64,000 bases of DNA from Litoditis marina (taxonomy: Eukaryota > Nematoda > Chromadorea > Rhabditida > Rhabditidae), in NCBI GenBank assembly GCA_964036275.1, contig OZ038439.1:14188830-14252829 (forward strand). Reading direction: 5' to 3'. Positions 23,710 to 35,966 of the stretch are shown here, piece after piece; positions within the stretch are counted from its first letter, which is position 1; each line of letters opens with the position of its first letter. A model generated the notes under the pieces. That model saw nothing but the letters and a program-made list of their open reading frames with translations. It searched no databases and was not told the origin of the DNA. A program made the translations under genes and the position numbers.

Positions 23710-24409
23710 AATAAGTGAGGCTGAAATGTAGTTTGATCTGTGTACACAGCAGAAAATATGGTATCACACACATCACAGGTCAGGCATTCTGACCGAAATA
23801 CAAAGAACAAACGGTAATATAGCAAAACATGACAAAACACTAGATGAAAATTTTCGTCGAAGGACAATTTATGATTAAGTATGATAATATATTAGGTGAA
23901 TGGTAATTATGACCTGAACTTTAAGTACAACTATCTAAAATTAATACATACTGGGACACAACATGGTGCCGATGAAGATGTACGTCGTACAAAGTATTAA
24001 TGTCCGCACGTCAGATGGACTTTGGCAGGATGCCAATAAAGTTTTCAGAAAGTTTTCCTCTCATTTGTTCTCTCAAAGACAGCACTAACCCTGGTTCTTG
24101 GGAAATTACTTGTGAAAACTTTGAGAAACTTCAGGAAACGTATGTTTTGTGTGTAAAAAGCTACCGAAATTTTACTATGACAAATGTCATGCCGAAGTTG
24201 ACTGGAAAACGGTAAGAACTATAAACAATCGAAACACTCATGACCGAGGGTAGCAACGAATCATGTTTTGCTGCCGTCAACAACACTCAGGGGATTGTGA
24301 ACACTGGGAATTCAAAATCTAAAAGACTATGTTTGGAGTACGTTTAGAGGAAAGCGCCTGGGAATTGAGTTTATAGTAAACTGATGTGCTTGGGGTTACG
24401 CGCGATACA

Positions 24410-24605
24410 TATAGTCGTCGCCAACGGAAAGGCGGGAGGGTACTGTATATCTCACTTTCAGCTGTGTACGCACACATGTCTTCTATTCCAAAAAATGGCG
24501 TCATATACTCTAATAGCGCAGTGGTTAGCGGGCTGCCACAAATCTTTTGCTCACAGGTTCGATTCCGGTGAGAGACACAAATTTATAAATGTGGCACCCA
24601 CTATA
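24410..24605 (+). mobile_element. tRNA-like MITE/SINE, copy 2
   Basis: Full-length family member from TATAGTCGTCGCC to CCACTATA, with A box TAGCGCAGTGG and B box GGTTCGATTCC intact. Confidence 0.85.
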
Positions 24606-27111
24606 ATTTGTTGAACCACTGTATTCCAAGTAGATCAAACTACAAACACATCAGATCAGAGCAATATTTGGAGTTTGAAGGTATGACTAGGCAAAGTCAT
24701 TCATACTGTAATCTACAAATGAAACCTTGGTCTGCCGGGAGCAACGAACCATGCTTTACCCACGTCAAACACTCAAGGGAGTTGAGAAACTAGAATTTCC
24801 AAATCCAATTGCCTACGTTCAGAGTGGTTATGAAATTAAAACGCCTAGCACTTATTCGATTAATGCTCACGAGAATCACATGAATCAAACTTGGAAGCGA
24901 AACTTGTGAGGTTGACTTTTGTATTTTCAAATTATACGGTACGTTGTCGGGGGAGAAAAGATCGGGTTGTTGAATCAACTCGAAAATAATTCAAAATTTT
25001 GAGTCGAGCTTGGAAAACCGAAGCCAACTCGCAAATACGAAAAAAAAAACTCAAAACTCGATTTCTTTCACCTGATCAACAATCTAAAAATTCTTGGAAA
25101 ACTACGCCGGAGGCGTGATAGTAATCATCAATGCTGCGAACACCTAATCAGCTCGAAATTTTCTGTTTACGCTATCCAATCAAATCAAATCAAATGTTTA
25201 ATATACTCGTGTTATATTTAGTTGAATCAAAAAGATTTGTTGTCATAAAGACTTTTGGATGGTATTGGAATGAGTATTTTCTCAGAGGGGAACTAATACT
25301 GAAACGCTATCTGGGATACAATAGCTGACCGCTAGCTAATGAAATAAAGAATTATTTGCAGTAAACAGAGTCATGAAAAAAAATTGTTTTGTATGAAAAC
25401 TTCGATCTTTCACTTTAGCGACGGGAATGTGTGAAGTGACCTGAGATTTGTTGTGAAAAAAACACGCTACAATTATTGAAAATTGGAGTGGTTTCGGAAA
25501 AAAAAAATTTGTCAGAGAATGGTCGGGGAACGGATGATTTTTGGGACATTTCTGAAGGACGGAAGCTAAAAATCCCGACTTTTGTATCCTAACCGGTTTC
25601 CTTTTTCGAAATTGGCATCGGAAGTTTAAAGAAAATCCTTCTCAAAGGTAGTCAGGAAGGAATCCCTCTCACGTATTCTAATAAAAATTGTAAACGGAAA
25701 CATCAAACGAAATCTCACCATTCCTGAACTAAAAGAGATCAATCGTGCAGAAAAGGTCAAACGAAATTCGTCAACAAGACAATAAAAAATATATTTAAAA
25801 TCTAGAATTTGCTTTTGTTGCTCATAAAACTGGTTAAACAGCTGAAACAAATCAGAAATGGTAAACATACTGATTTGCCCATTCTCCTATATCTCATAAC
25901 GTTTTATGTGCGTATATTCAGAATTAATCTAGCAAAGACTGCACTGAAACTTTTTAACTTTTGAAAGTGTAAACCTGAATTGGTGGACAGTCCTAAATGA
26001 TAGCTGTTCGGAAAATACAACTTTTTGATAACTTGAATCAGAAGCATGTGGAACATAACTCATGTTTTAGCTGAGCTTTACACGAAGTGAGGCTGTTCTG
26101 GAGCTTCTTTAAGAATTGCTGTCAAAAATGATTCCTAGTTATGTTTCCCCAGGAAAATTTTTAGTTGCGAACGTACTACTGAACTTTTGCGGAATAGAAT
26201 CAAAAAACCACGCTCAGTTGTTTTCCTTCTGAGAGAAGTTATAACTTATTACTTGAGTAGAAGCACACATGTGGATGTGAAAAACGTATTTCGAATCGAA
26301 CTATCTTAATATTAATCTAAACTATCAAAAAATAAATAAACTGCACAGAGAAACTCCACAGTACTGTTCTCGGAAGTCAATGATACAATTTTTCAAAATC
26401 TTGTGAAAAGATTTCGAAATAATTAGAATGTATACGTGTAAATGACTCAAAGTTCTCTATTGTGTAATCAAAATACATTGTTATTGAACACGAAGTGCGT
26501 TACGAATTGGTGAGTAGTACTAGGTTGTTATTACCTAAGCCGTGTTTAAAGGTAAGCGGAACTTGTAATTAGGTCCTGAATTGAATAAGAGAACACATTT
26601 TAGTACCCGAGACGTAAGTGTTTTCTGTATATATAACCTTCAATAGACAAGATAGACTTGATAAAAAGAATAAAAACTAGTTCAAAATGATAAAACTGAA
26701 TCGCCCATGACCCATGGTATTTGACTTGGTTAGAAAAATGAGTCGTACTAAAGTTTTAGGGTGGATGTTCCCAAAGCAATTCTAAGGGGTATGATGTCAT
26801 ATTTCTGCTGTATTTGTAGTTTGCTGCCCGTTGCTTTTGATCGATAACTCGAACAGTGACGTGTATCGTGTTCAAACTACAAGTCAGGTATAGTGAATGC
26901 CTATGAGTGTCCTTTTATCTGCCGAATACTTGTCAAAATCCTTTTCGGAGCGTTTAAGGATAGGAAAGAGTAAAAATAGTTTACGATGACTCGATTCCCC
27001 TAGGTATTTCATTTAATCCAAAAACTGAGTCACAACAAATGTGAATAGTTGAGAGAAACAGAACTTGGTCATAGTGAGGGACATTTTTGGTACTTTCCAA
27101 CTGTGGTTTAT

Positions 27112-27243
27112 ACTGTTAGTCAATTGCACAGTCACGTGAAACATGTTAAACACAGCATAACTCAGTAACGTGTCATGACAGAAAGCACGATTTTTCATTA
27201 TAATGCTAACTTCACGTGACTAATCAATTGACTTCTAATATAG
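27112..27243. repeat. GTCAATTGCACAGTCACGTGAAAC repeat family
   Basis: A unit of about 125 bp beginning near GTCAATTGCACAGTCACGTG and ending near ACTTCTAATATAG. Copies lie at about 39129-39257 and 40141-40269, both in introns of the first phosphatase gene. Confidence 0.75.
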
Positions 27244-27980
27244 TCGCCGTCTTACCGACGTGGACACACTACCGTACGAAAAATAGATGGTGAAGAAATA
27301 AAACGTATATTCAAAATCATTCTATAAAACCAAATATATTTACTAGTGGTAAAATCCGTTTTCTGGTTGTCAGATGTTGATCACAGATGTTTTGTAATCA
27401 AATACAAATAATTGTAGTGAAATCAAAAAACAAAGCGTTGTTTTTCACCAACATACGTTGATTATACGTCAATGAGATTGTTCGCTTCATTATCAAAGTC
27501 TTTTTGTCGGCAACAACAAAAGAGGTGTTAAACATCACTTTGGAAGAGATTAGTGACGAATATATTTATTATCATTCAAAAAGATGCAGTTTAGTGAAGA
27601 CGATCACTAAATACAAAAAAGGAAATGAGAATGTAGTAATTATTGTGTAACTGAAAGAACTGAAATAGAAACATTCAAAGAACAGATAAATTCACGAGCT
27701 CCATAAAATACTTGACATGTCCCAAGAAAATGCTACAGTCTAATTTATAAAACACGCCTCATGTAAAATTTAAAACTTTTGTCAGCCCAGTAGCGGAACT
27801 GTGCAGTTGAAACTGATGTTCAGCTCAGTTATTTGTTGCTGAACTCAGTTAATTACACATTACACTTTATTTCTGCAGAGTTCGTGAACTGTTTTATAAT
27901 AGTTCTCAACGAAAAGTTTGTGAGGATCAAACATCGCTGTTCTACAAAATTTCTGAAAAAATTTAGTATACAACTACTAT

Positions 27981-28566
27981 AGGGTTGTTAAAGCCAAACT
28001 CGAATTTCGAAAAAACTCGAAATAACTCGAAATTTCGAGTTTCGAGTTCGACTCGAAACTCGAAAAACTCGAAATCTCCAAAACTCGAGTAACTCGAAAC
28101 TCGAAAAACTCGGTTTTTCTCCAAACTCGAAAAACTCGAAATTTTTGAAACTCGAAAAGTTCGAGTTTTCGAGTTTCGAGTTTGGCCTCGTCCCAAGTCA
28201 GAAATAATGGACGAATGAGCGTTTCAGAGCACTTTTTTTGCTATTTCCAACATGAAATGCTTCTTTTTTCACGATTCTCGCATAATCATGTGAAATAAAT
28301 CAGAATTTCTCAAAAAATCCTTATTTGTTTAGCTCGATAAAATCCTAAAACTTAACGACCAAACTCGAAACTCGAAAATCGAGTTTTTCGAGTTCAACTC
28401 GAAACTCGAAAACTCGGTTTTTTTTTGAAACGCTGAAAACTCGAACTCGAAAAACTCGAAATTCCCAAAACTCGAATAACTCGAAACTCGAAAAACTCGT
28501 TTTTTCCCAAAACTCGAAAAACTCGAAACTCGAAAACTCGAAATTTCAAACTCGATTAACAACCCT
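27981..28566. mobile_element. AGGGTTGTTAA element with CTCGAAA repeats
   Basis: Bounded by AGGGTTGTTAA and its inverse TTAACAACCCT. Both halves are filled with degenerate ACTCGAAACTCGAAA repeats in both orientations, around a unique centre (about 28195-28350). A short relative ending CAACAACCCT is at about 31990-32090. Open frames here read as Phe-Glu-Phe-Ser-like repeats and are not genes. Confidence 0.75.
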
Positions 28567-29297
28567 AAACTACTACCAACACTTTTAGGCATTTACTAGT
28601 TAATATAATTCAAATTTACCAGATCTGAAAGTCATATTCGTTACTAGAAACATTTTAACGGACTGCACGTTCACACATTGAACAGGATCATGTACGTGAC
28701 TAGCAATTGGAATCCACGTGATTCCTGTTCGTTGAACATGTAACCACGAAGTTTTTCATTACTATAAGTTACTTTCTAATGGTCGGTGTGGTTTGTTTTC
28801 TGTCTTTTGTCACACTGTTTCAGGTGGGTTTTAAAACATATAAAGAATATAACAATACAATACAAAATAATACAATAATTTGAATAGTTCATCACGGGAT
28901 CGGAATGAAGAATATTATAAACTATATTTGGTATTTCTGCAATACAGATCATTCATCGTACGTCATAATAGTTATATTTAGTCCAACAACTTCATATATA
29001 TCAGGTGATTTATGTTATTGTGAAAATGAGTAGTTCGAAACTTTATTAATAGAATGAAACTACTATTTTTATTCCAAGATCATTTTCCTCAACATGAAAC
29101 ACAGCAGAAAGTTATGTACACCGTTTTTGATTCCTCCTACGACTTGTTGGCAATCGTGAGAGACTTCACTACAAACAAAATGGGATCAAATCTACGTTGT
29201 ATTTTGATCTTGACGCCAACTTTTGAACGGAAAGCAACGGAATCAAACTACAAACACAGCAAAACAAAGCTATATTTGTAAGAGCGATTGCTAAATA

Positions 29298-32200
29298 ATG
29301 TGGGTTTTTTGTGTGATTCAAGGTTTTTTTCAGTTGTCCGGAGTAGTTGCTCTAACTACAGTGGACAAATGTACGCAGGGAATATTTATCAACAATTCAA
29401 CACATAGAGGTATAGGTTTTGTCAAACGGTTGTGGACACCGTACCATCGATTTTCGAAGGGGCGGGGTTTGACAAGGGGCCAGCCAATCTGCGTATCATT
29501 GATCTACTCACTCTCTCAACTGCTGGCAAATAATCAACGACCGCTCGCCCCGCATCGCTCAATCAATCGAGCCCCCTGCTGTCTTCATAGGGAAAATGAC
29601 GACTAACTATCAGGTATTTGCATAATCAATCGTACAAAAGTCGAAAGTACGAAAGTCCTAGTGATGTGAATATGGAACTTGTTCACTCAACTATTCACTG
29701 CAAATACTTCTCCCGGTGAAATGATGGTTCTACCGAGATAATGTGAAACCAAAATCAGTTATGAAACTGGTGAAAATTGTACAAACTAAACACTTGTAAA
29801 CCAATTTTTTTTCAGCAATTGGAGTTCATCCCAGTTGCCGTATTCTGCGTGAGGACATGCAGCCTATGCCATCCGCTGATTCTCAATCAATACATGTGGC
29901 CGGACATCGATTGAATCCAAACTACAATTGTTCCGATGTAATACTTCGACTGGTCAGAGTGGTACGTTTACACCAAACTACACAAATTTGTCTAGTCATA
30001 GTGGTATCTTGACACCAAACCACATCGATTGAGTTCAAACCACAATTGTTAGGGAGTGGTACTTCCACTAGTCAGAGTGGTACGTTGACACCAAACTAAA
30101 ATTGTTCCGGCGTGCTACTTCGTCTAGCTATAATGGTGTATTGGTGTCAAAATAAATAGTTTACAGTAGTACTTTCACTGGTCAGAGTGGTACGTTGACA
30201 ACAAATTACGTTGGTTGAGTACAATCAAATCGACTGTTTTTCACAGTTTCTGTCCACATATACTTCTAACAGTAGTAGATAAATAATTGGTGATGGGTTT
30301 GTTTGTTACAGAATGGGTTCTACCACAAACGAATGATTATGTTGGGCATGGTGAGACGAGGAGATCGAATTCTATTCTATTCACCAGCAAAGAATCGGTC
30401 AGTTTCAACATTTTTCGAGCAAAGACTTACCCAAACTCGTTAAAAAAATTCTAAAGTTACAGAACGGGTCTACCTTCTTGAAGATGCCTCAAGGAATGAG
30501 CGTTATTGTACCCTTTTGAAGTTTCTCATTATTCTGGGAATTAGTTAGCTCACTGATTGGATACGAGCTCATTTTTCAATTGATTTTTTCATAAACAACA
30601 ATAGGTAGTTCCTTTGTTTCGTTGTCGACCATATAAACTTGTTTCCAGTGTGATGCCCGACCAGCTTGAGTTCCACCACTACACGAATCACGTGCCAATT
30701 GCCTGGGTCATGCACGACTTTTTCCAAATTGATGGATTCCTGTTCGTTTCGGTGATCGTGCACAAAACTCATATTAGGTCAGTTGGGTCAGAATAATCCA
30801 CACTGCGGAACTGGGAAAATTTTACTTTCGCCCCCATCGTACAATCGCACCCCCCGTGATACTTTGGCCCCCCACCCGCACTAGTTTCAACAGAAAATGG
30901 TGGGGGGTAAAAGGTAAATGTATGGTAGGGTGGGGGGCTGAAGTTAAATGTCGACATTGTACAATCACCCCCACTAACGTAAATTGGGGGGTGAAAGTAA
31001 CATGCCTGGCAATCTTTAAAAAATACCCCACCCTTCTGATTCTTAGTTGAAACGGAGCCATGTTACTTTCACCCCCCATGGTGGGGGGTGAAAGTAACAC
31101 AGGACTTATTTCGGCTAAAACGAAAAAAGTGGGGGGCGAACGTAAAATAGTCCCTGCGGAACTATTTATGAACGCACTCTGAGGTGACAGAAATCAGCAT
31201 TTTAGTGTTAGTCTGGCCGATCCCGAAGACTAGGATTTTCGTAGGCTACTTCAAACATAGCGAGATCAGATTTTGAACTCGGGGGTCGAGCTGTTTCGCT
31301 GTCGTTCGTAGAGCGAGCACTATCAAGTGTGTTATCTCTCATAGATTTACTCTCTGTAATGAGTTGGATAAATTTTTCAAGTTGGACACTTTTCTAGTGT
31401 TTCTCTTTTTTTTCAGAATCGTCCCCGTTGACCTGACCATTCAGGGTAGGACGCTGGCGGCGACCATCCCGGAAGAAGGTTGTTTTATTGATATGTTATG
31501 CTCCTTAGGGAGTTGTGTAGATTATAAACTAGACTGTGAATTACATTACATACGCTAAACACAAAAAAAACCTAAACACGCAATGAAAACTTTCCTTACT
31601 GCTTGCACAACAGCAAAAAAGTAATGAGCTCGTTTCATTACATACCTTTCCGTCGCAAATGTGCTTTTTGGACATATTGCTACGGTGTCTGATGTTTCTG
31701 TGTGAATGTTCTCAAACTTTTTGTGAAGATTGTTAAGTTTCAATGCAATTTTATGTTTATATATTTTCTAGGTTTCATTCTGCCGCAGCACATTTGTCCT
31801 CCAAAGAAGCACAAAATCGAAACAGTGAACTACAACGGCTCAGAATACTTGGCGGTAGGTTTCAAATCAACTCAGAACAAGGACGCACTCAAACAAACAT
31901 AGTTTTTCCGACCGTATAATAGAACTGTGTTGAATCCCTTTCAGTTTTTGTTCATACAAAACTCGTTGCAATGATCATTATAGACTGGGGATGTTTATCG
32001 AGTTCAAAATTTCGTGTTTTTGAGTTTTCGAGTTTAAGCAAAAATATTTTTCGAGTCGAGTCGAGTTTCGAATTTGACTTCAACAACCCTATTAGAGGCC
32101 GATACGAAGTACTCACAATTATTCAGTCAGGCAATGTAAGCGTCAACGAATCCCACTGTTGCCTTTGAGAGTTTGAGAGTTGACTGTAGAATTACATTAA

Positions 32201-35200
32201 CAACAATTCATGAAAAAGTGGGGGCCCAACGAATGTAAGATTTGTCTTCTGCTGTGCGCCCCTTAGACAACTACTCTCAAATGGAACAGCTACTGCTACA
32301 AAAATCGAAAAATACTAATATACTCAAGTATAACTGTTCATTACAAACATACAAAAGTCGTAAAATATTTTCTCAAACCTGTCAACTAGAATCTACAAGT
32401 CACAGCTGCGAAAGAGAGAACAACTTTTGAATAATATGACAAACGTTATAGCACATAGAATTGAAGTAATGACAAAAAATGCCAACCATTGTGTACAAAA
32501 CCAGGAACTCTATAATTGAGTAGGTTGAGTTAACATCTGTGATTTGTAGATTCTAGTTTACAGGTTTGAGAAAATATTTTACGACTTTTGTATGTTTGTA
32601 ATGAACAGTTATACTTGAGTATATTAGTATTTTTCGATTTTTGTAGCAGTAGCTGTTCCATTTGAGAGTAGTTGTCTAAGGGGCGCACAGCAGAAGACAA
32701 ATCTTACATTCGTTGGGCCCCCACTTTTTCATGAATTTTTCTCTTTTTGTATACATGCCGTAGGTATGTGGTTTGATCTGTACGGTGCAGATAAAATTGT
32801 TTTCTTGATGAACCACTTGTCAAGTATTACCATCATTCGGAAAAAAATATGACGCAACATTGCAGTTCTAGAAACTTACTTCATCTGCCCTTCAGAATCG
32901 CAGAATACGTCATGTTTGAATGAAGTTTTATCGTTAATATACCACTTTAAGATATTTTCAGCATTTGAAAATATATGTGACGTCAACTTTGCACTTTTCA
33001 AAAATGACGTCATCTGGTCTCCAGAATCCCAGAATACGTCACTCTTAGATTGAGTTTCACCGTTAATTGACCCTTTCTAAGACATTTTCATCATTTGAAA
33101 ATATATTTGACGTCAACTTTGCACTTTTCAAAAATGACGTCATCTGGTCTCCAGAATCCCAGAATACGTCACTCTTAGATTGAGTTTCACCGTTAATTGA
33201 CAGTTTCTAAGATATTACCATCATTTGAAAATATATGTGACGTCAACTTTGCACTTTTCAAAAATGACGTCATCCGAGCTCCAGAATCCTCGATGACGTC
33301 ATCAGTAGAAGACTTACATCTAAATCGATGTCAGTTCATGTCGTGGTATCATACTTCAAATTTTACTTGAATTGGTTAGGACTGAGCTGAGTTATAACGC
33401 AATTTGATTCACCCCGACAGAGAGGGCGAGAGAGTGCACGAAATGAAGAGACGCAGAGACATTTTCAAAGACCTATAACTTGATTAAAAAAAATTTTTTT
33501 CGAAAAAAAGTTTGCGCCCCAAGGTTTGAGTGGGATATCTATCGTGTCCCAAATTTTCAGTCAAATCGGTTCACACATAAAAATTTCCCAGGAGTGCGCA
33601 CCTACACAGACACACACACACACACGACGGAAGTTGGCGCTCTTGATGAAGCGAAAACGTCATAACTTGGCTCAAACTTGACCGATTTCGTTCAAATTTC
33701 GAACATAGCTTGTAAATGTGCCATAGAAAATCAGCAAATCATAAAAAGTTCTGATTTGCACAATTGGACCTTTTTGAGAGTGAACTAAAAAAATGAAAGC
33801 GCGCATTAGCCGGACCAAAGACAAATCTCGCACAGCGCTTCGCGCTGCGCGCGATTAATGGTTAAATTGTAGATTCGTCAGTGTTATTATAATATTATTT
33901 GTTGCAAGCAAAACTATGTATAGTACTTGTCTAGTATCCACATCAAACCTAACTAAACGAAAAAGAGAAAACTTTATTTTTCTTTTGTATCGAGATATAA
34001 ATACTGCGAGCTCACAGGTTTTGTAAGCCTGCACCATACATCCCTTAGAGGAGACCAGAACACAACTTGAGCAGAGGTTTTGTTCCGGGCTGCTTTTAAC
34101 TGTATTGAGATCAGAGAGCACAAATAACTCGTATAGTATATGATCAGTCAACGTGACATTCACATGACAATGCCGCGCGACACGCAACGCGTCCAATCAA
34201 AAGTAGGATACAGCAGCTTTACGAAAAACCCTGTTTCTCTCCGGTCTCCTTTCTCCCAAGTTCGTAGTATCGCATTGCAAATTGAACTGTTTCAGATCCG
34301 CTACGATTTGTTCAGTGACAACCAGAAGGCTGTTCTATTGAAGCTCGAGAAAGTGTTCACCGATCACATGAACATTGTGCCGGTTTACCCAACGTAAGTT
34401 GGGAAACACTACGTCACCAAAATAAATCAAACGTTGAAAGTGACTAGAACGACTCAATCGATGGGCTGGCAGAATTTTCGAATTACGGCGAAATTGAGAA
34501 TATGTCAGATTCCAATGAGAAAGATAGTGAAAAAGGCGAATAATTATTGTTTAAAGTTGCTCAGAAATTAACGAAATGGCTCGCAACTCATCAGCAGTTC
34601 GATTATTAGTATCATAAATTTTTAATCTTCAGACAGTCGCTGAAATATTCTGGCTACTTCAACTATACAAGGGAATTGTACACGAACTGCCGGCAAGAGT
34701 ACGGCGACTTCATTGCCGTTCCAAAGTCGTTCACCGAAAACGTAGACATAGATCTTAGACGAATCACCAGCAACAATATGCCATCCAAGTCAGTCTATTT
34801 TGTATCATGTGAGATATTTAGAGAAATATCAGAAAAGTTAATTCAAGGCACCTTTCTGATGCACCTGAAACAACGTACATACATACATAAAACGTACATA
34901 TGCACGTATCTAAACCTAGAGTACCTAAACATTCACAATATAGATGGATGTGGATCTGAAACGAATGAGCCCAAAATCTGCTCAACTTATATAGTCGTCA
35001 GTTTTCACGTCAACACAAAATACAAAAATTGAAACGTAGGATAGTTTAAGTAAATTTCCCTTTCTAATTTATCTGACGACACTTCCAGACGAGAAGGCTA
35101 TCCATTCACCGTAACTGTTATGGAAGATCTGGGCTACACCAAAAACTACTCAGGTACGCAGCTACCAAACTAGTAAACGGATAAACCACGTGAAAAGTGA

Positions 35201-35732
35201 AAAACATTAGTCATGGTTTCTGATTTCTATGTCACCACTTTCACTCGGCATATATAACAATCATAGTACTGAAAAGCTCACGAGCTGGGTTGCAGACTCA
35301 CACAAAGTAGGTAGACTATAGATCGTAGGGTTTGTTGTGATTACTACCCCCAGAAATCAACTCGCTGTATAGTCTACTCTTCATAATAGAGGTGGAATAA
35401 GATTTCAGAAAGATTCAAGAAGTAGGTGAGCAACGAGTTATCCATTCATACTGTACGTGGTCACGTTGAGATGAAAGGGACTATATCAGTTAACAGTTGT
35501 TTTCTTTAACTATTCAACTTTTAAATTAATTCATTCATTTTAGTTACATACACATCCCTATACTTTTGTTATGTTATGGTTTCGTTGGAATCGTGACCGC
35601 TCAACCAGACTGCTATCTTCTGACACATAATCGATTTTACGTTCCCCTTGTTTGTAGGTAGAGTATTTCCGCTCTGCCCCTTAGGGGTCCTAGTTTTTCA
35701 TGATATGTGTTTTTTGTACAAGCTCATGAATA

Positions 35733-35821
<89 letters not shown>

Positions 35822-35966
35822 ACTCGTTTCAGGTGCCCTGGCCACTTTGGGACTTCTGGTTGCCTCGGCTGTCGCCCTTTTAGTATTCTCGCAAGTCCAT
35901 CGATATCGCGAAAAGGGAATACGGAAACAAACCGAAAAGGATTCGAAGAGCTCAATTGGTCTTTGA
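29298..35966 (+). CDS. Unrecognised single-pass membrane glycoprotein
   Basis: Ten exons: 29298-29409, 29816-29961, 30312-30397, 30649-30777, 31417-31478, 31772-31854, 34296-34393, 34633-34788, 35089-35153 and 35833-35966, giving 356 aa. All phases agree and all junctions are GT-AG. The N-terminus (MWVFCVIQGFFQLSGVVA) reads as a signal peptide; an upstream exon spliced at the internal TTTTTTTCAG is an alternative start. The ectodomain of about 290 residues has few cysteines (DKC, PSCR, NYNC, HICP, NCRQ) and N-glycosylation sequons at NNST, NCS, NGS, NYT and NYS. A membrane helix (ALATLGLLVASAVALLVF) lies at about 313-332, followed by a short basic tail ending SKSSIGL. I do not recognise the family. 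The donor of exon 1 coincides with the end of a MITE, the end of exon 2 is copied in the following intron, and the last acceptor is preceded by an 82-bp (TA)n. Confidence 0.85.
29411..29606 (-). mobile_element. GCGGGGCGAGC MITE, copy 2
   Basis: Reverse-orientation copy of the 19551 element. Its terminal TATAGG begins one base after the end of exon 1 of the neighbouring gene, so the splice donor G|GTATAGG is largely made of element sequence. Confidence 0.8.
29950..30215 (+). repeat. Repeats derived from exon 2 end
   Basis: GTCAGAGTGGTACG, which spans the exon 2 donor (29953), recurs exactly at 30071 and 30181. More diverged units lie near 30000 and 30125, each with CAAACTACAATTG-like sequence. 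The coding edge has thus been tandemly amplified into its own intron. Confidence 0.8.
30828..31150. repeat. C-run/G-run repeat, GTGAAAGTAAC type
   Basis: Alternating CCCCCC and GGGGGG runs separated by the word GTGAAAGTAAC or its complement, with one perfect hairpin around 31070. The same layout with different spacer words occurs at 43008-43190 and 60605-60935. Confidence 0.8.
32205..32737. mobile_element. Foldback element with 195-bp arms
   Basis: Segment 32205-32399 is repeated in inverted orientation at 32541-32737 with near identity, around a loop of about 140 bases. The outermost bases read AATTCATGAAAAAGTGGGGGC. It lies in the 2.4-kb intron between exons 6 and 7 of the membrane glycoprotein gene. 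Confidence 0.9.
32851..33310. repeat. 130-bp tandem repeat rich in TGACGTCA
   Basis: Four units: GACGTCAACTTTGCAC starts at 32979, 33109 and 33239, exactly 130 bases apart, with a diverged first unit (GACGCAAC) at 32851. Each unit also has AAATGACGTCATC and AGAATACGTCA, so CRE-like TGACGTCA palindromes cluster here. Confidence 0.9.
33420..33860. repeat. Probable interspersed repeat with GC hairpin end
   Basis: Low-GC sequence containing a short (CA)n (33606-33625) and ending in a GC hairpin, GCGCTTCGCGCTGCGCGCG. A similar hairpin occurs at 55858-55888. It may be the remnant of a larger element; the type is not resolved. Confidence 0.4.
34050..34252. repeat. Interspersed 200-bp repeat, copy 1
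   Basis: Shares ACACAACTTGAGCAGAG, TTTTAACTGTATTGA and CATGACAATGCCGCGCGACA with 45765-45963, at about 85-90 percent by eye. Both copies lie in introns. Confidence 0.75.
35736..35817. repeat. (TA)n microsatellite, 82 bp
   Basis: Pure alternating TA ending 15 bases before the last exon of the membrane glycoprotein gene, within the acceptor region. Confidence 0.98.

Larger units (their letters stand above)
23721..29297. other. Intergenic region, repeats and possible exons
   Basis: No complete gene was assembled. On the + strand 24048-24210 is an open segment ending at a good donor (AAAACG|GTAAGA); words from 24228-24310 recur, diverged, at 24715-24800, and a tRNA-like element sits between them. 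25-27 kb shows nothing recognisable. A roughly 125-bp repeat lies at 27112-27243 and a CTCGAAA element at 27981-28566. 28.6-29.3 kb is AT-rich. Confidence 0.5.

Noticed and set aside
23952..24050. Upstream minus-strand segment that could splice into the chemoreceptor (LILCTTYIFIGTML)
   Set aside because: It has a plausible donor and phase but no start codon, and the receptor already begins at a typical position just after a likely trans-splice acceptor.
27961..28592. Minus-strand frames reading FEFRVSSFSS repeats
   Set aside because: A translation of the CTCGAAA repeat, with no start or splice logic.
29816..29912. Alternative frame giving a 32-residue C-terminus ending MWPDID
   Set aside because: The other frame joins its neighbours in perfect phase through ten exons. 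This frame would need a start inside a MITE.
33826..33856. GC hairpin resembling a Helitron 3' end
   Set aside because: A hairpin is present here and at 55858, but no CTRR terminus or matching 5' TC end was found.
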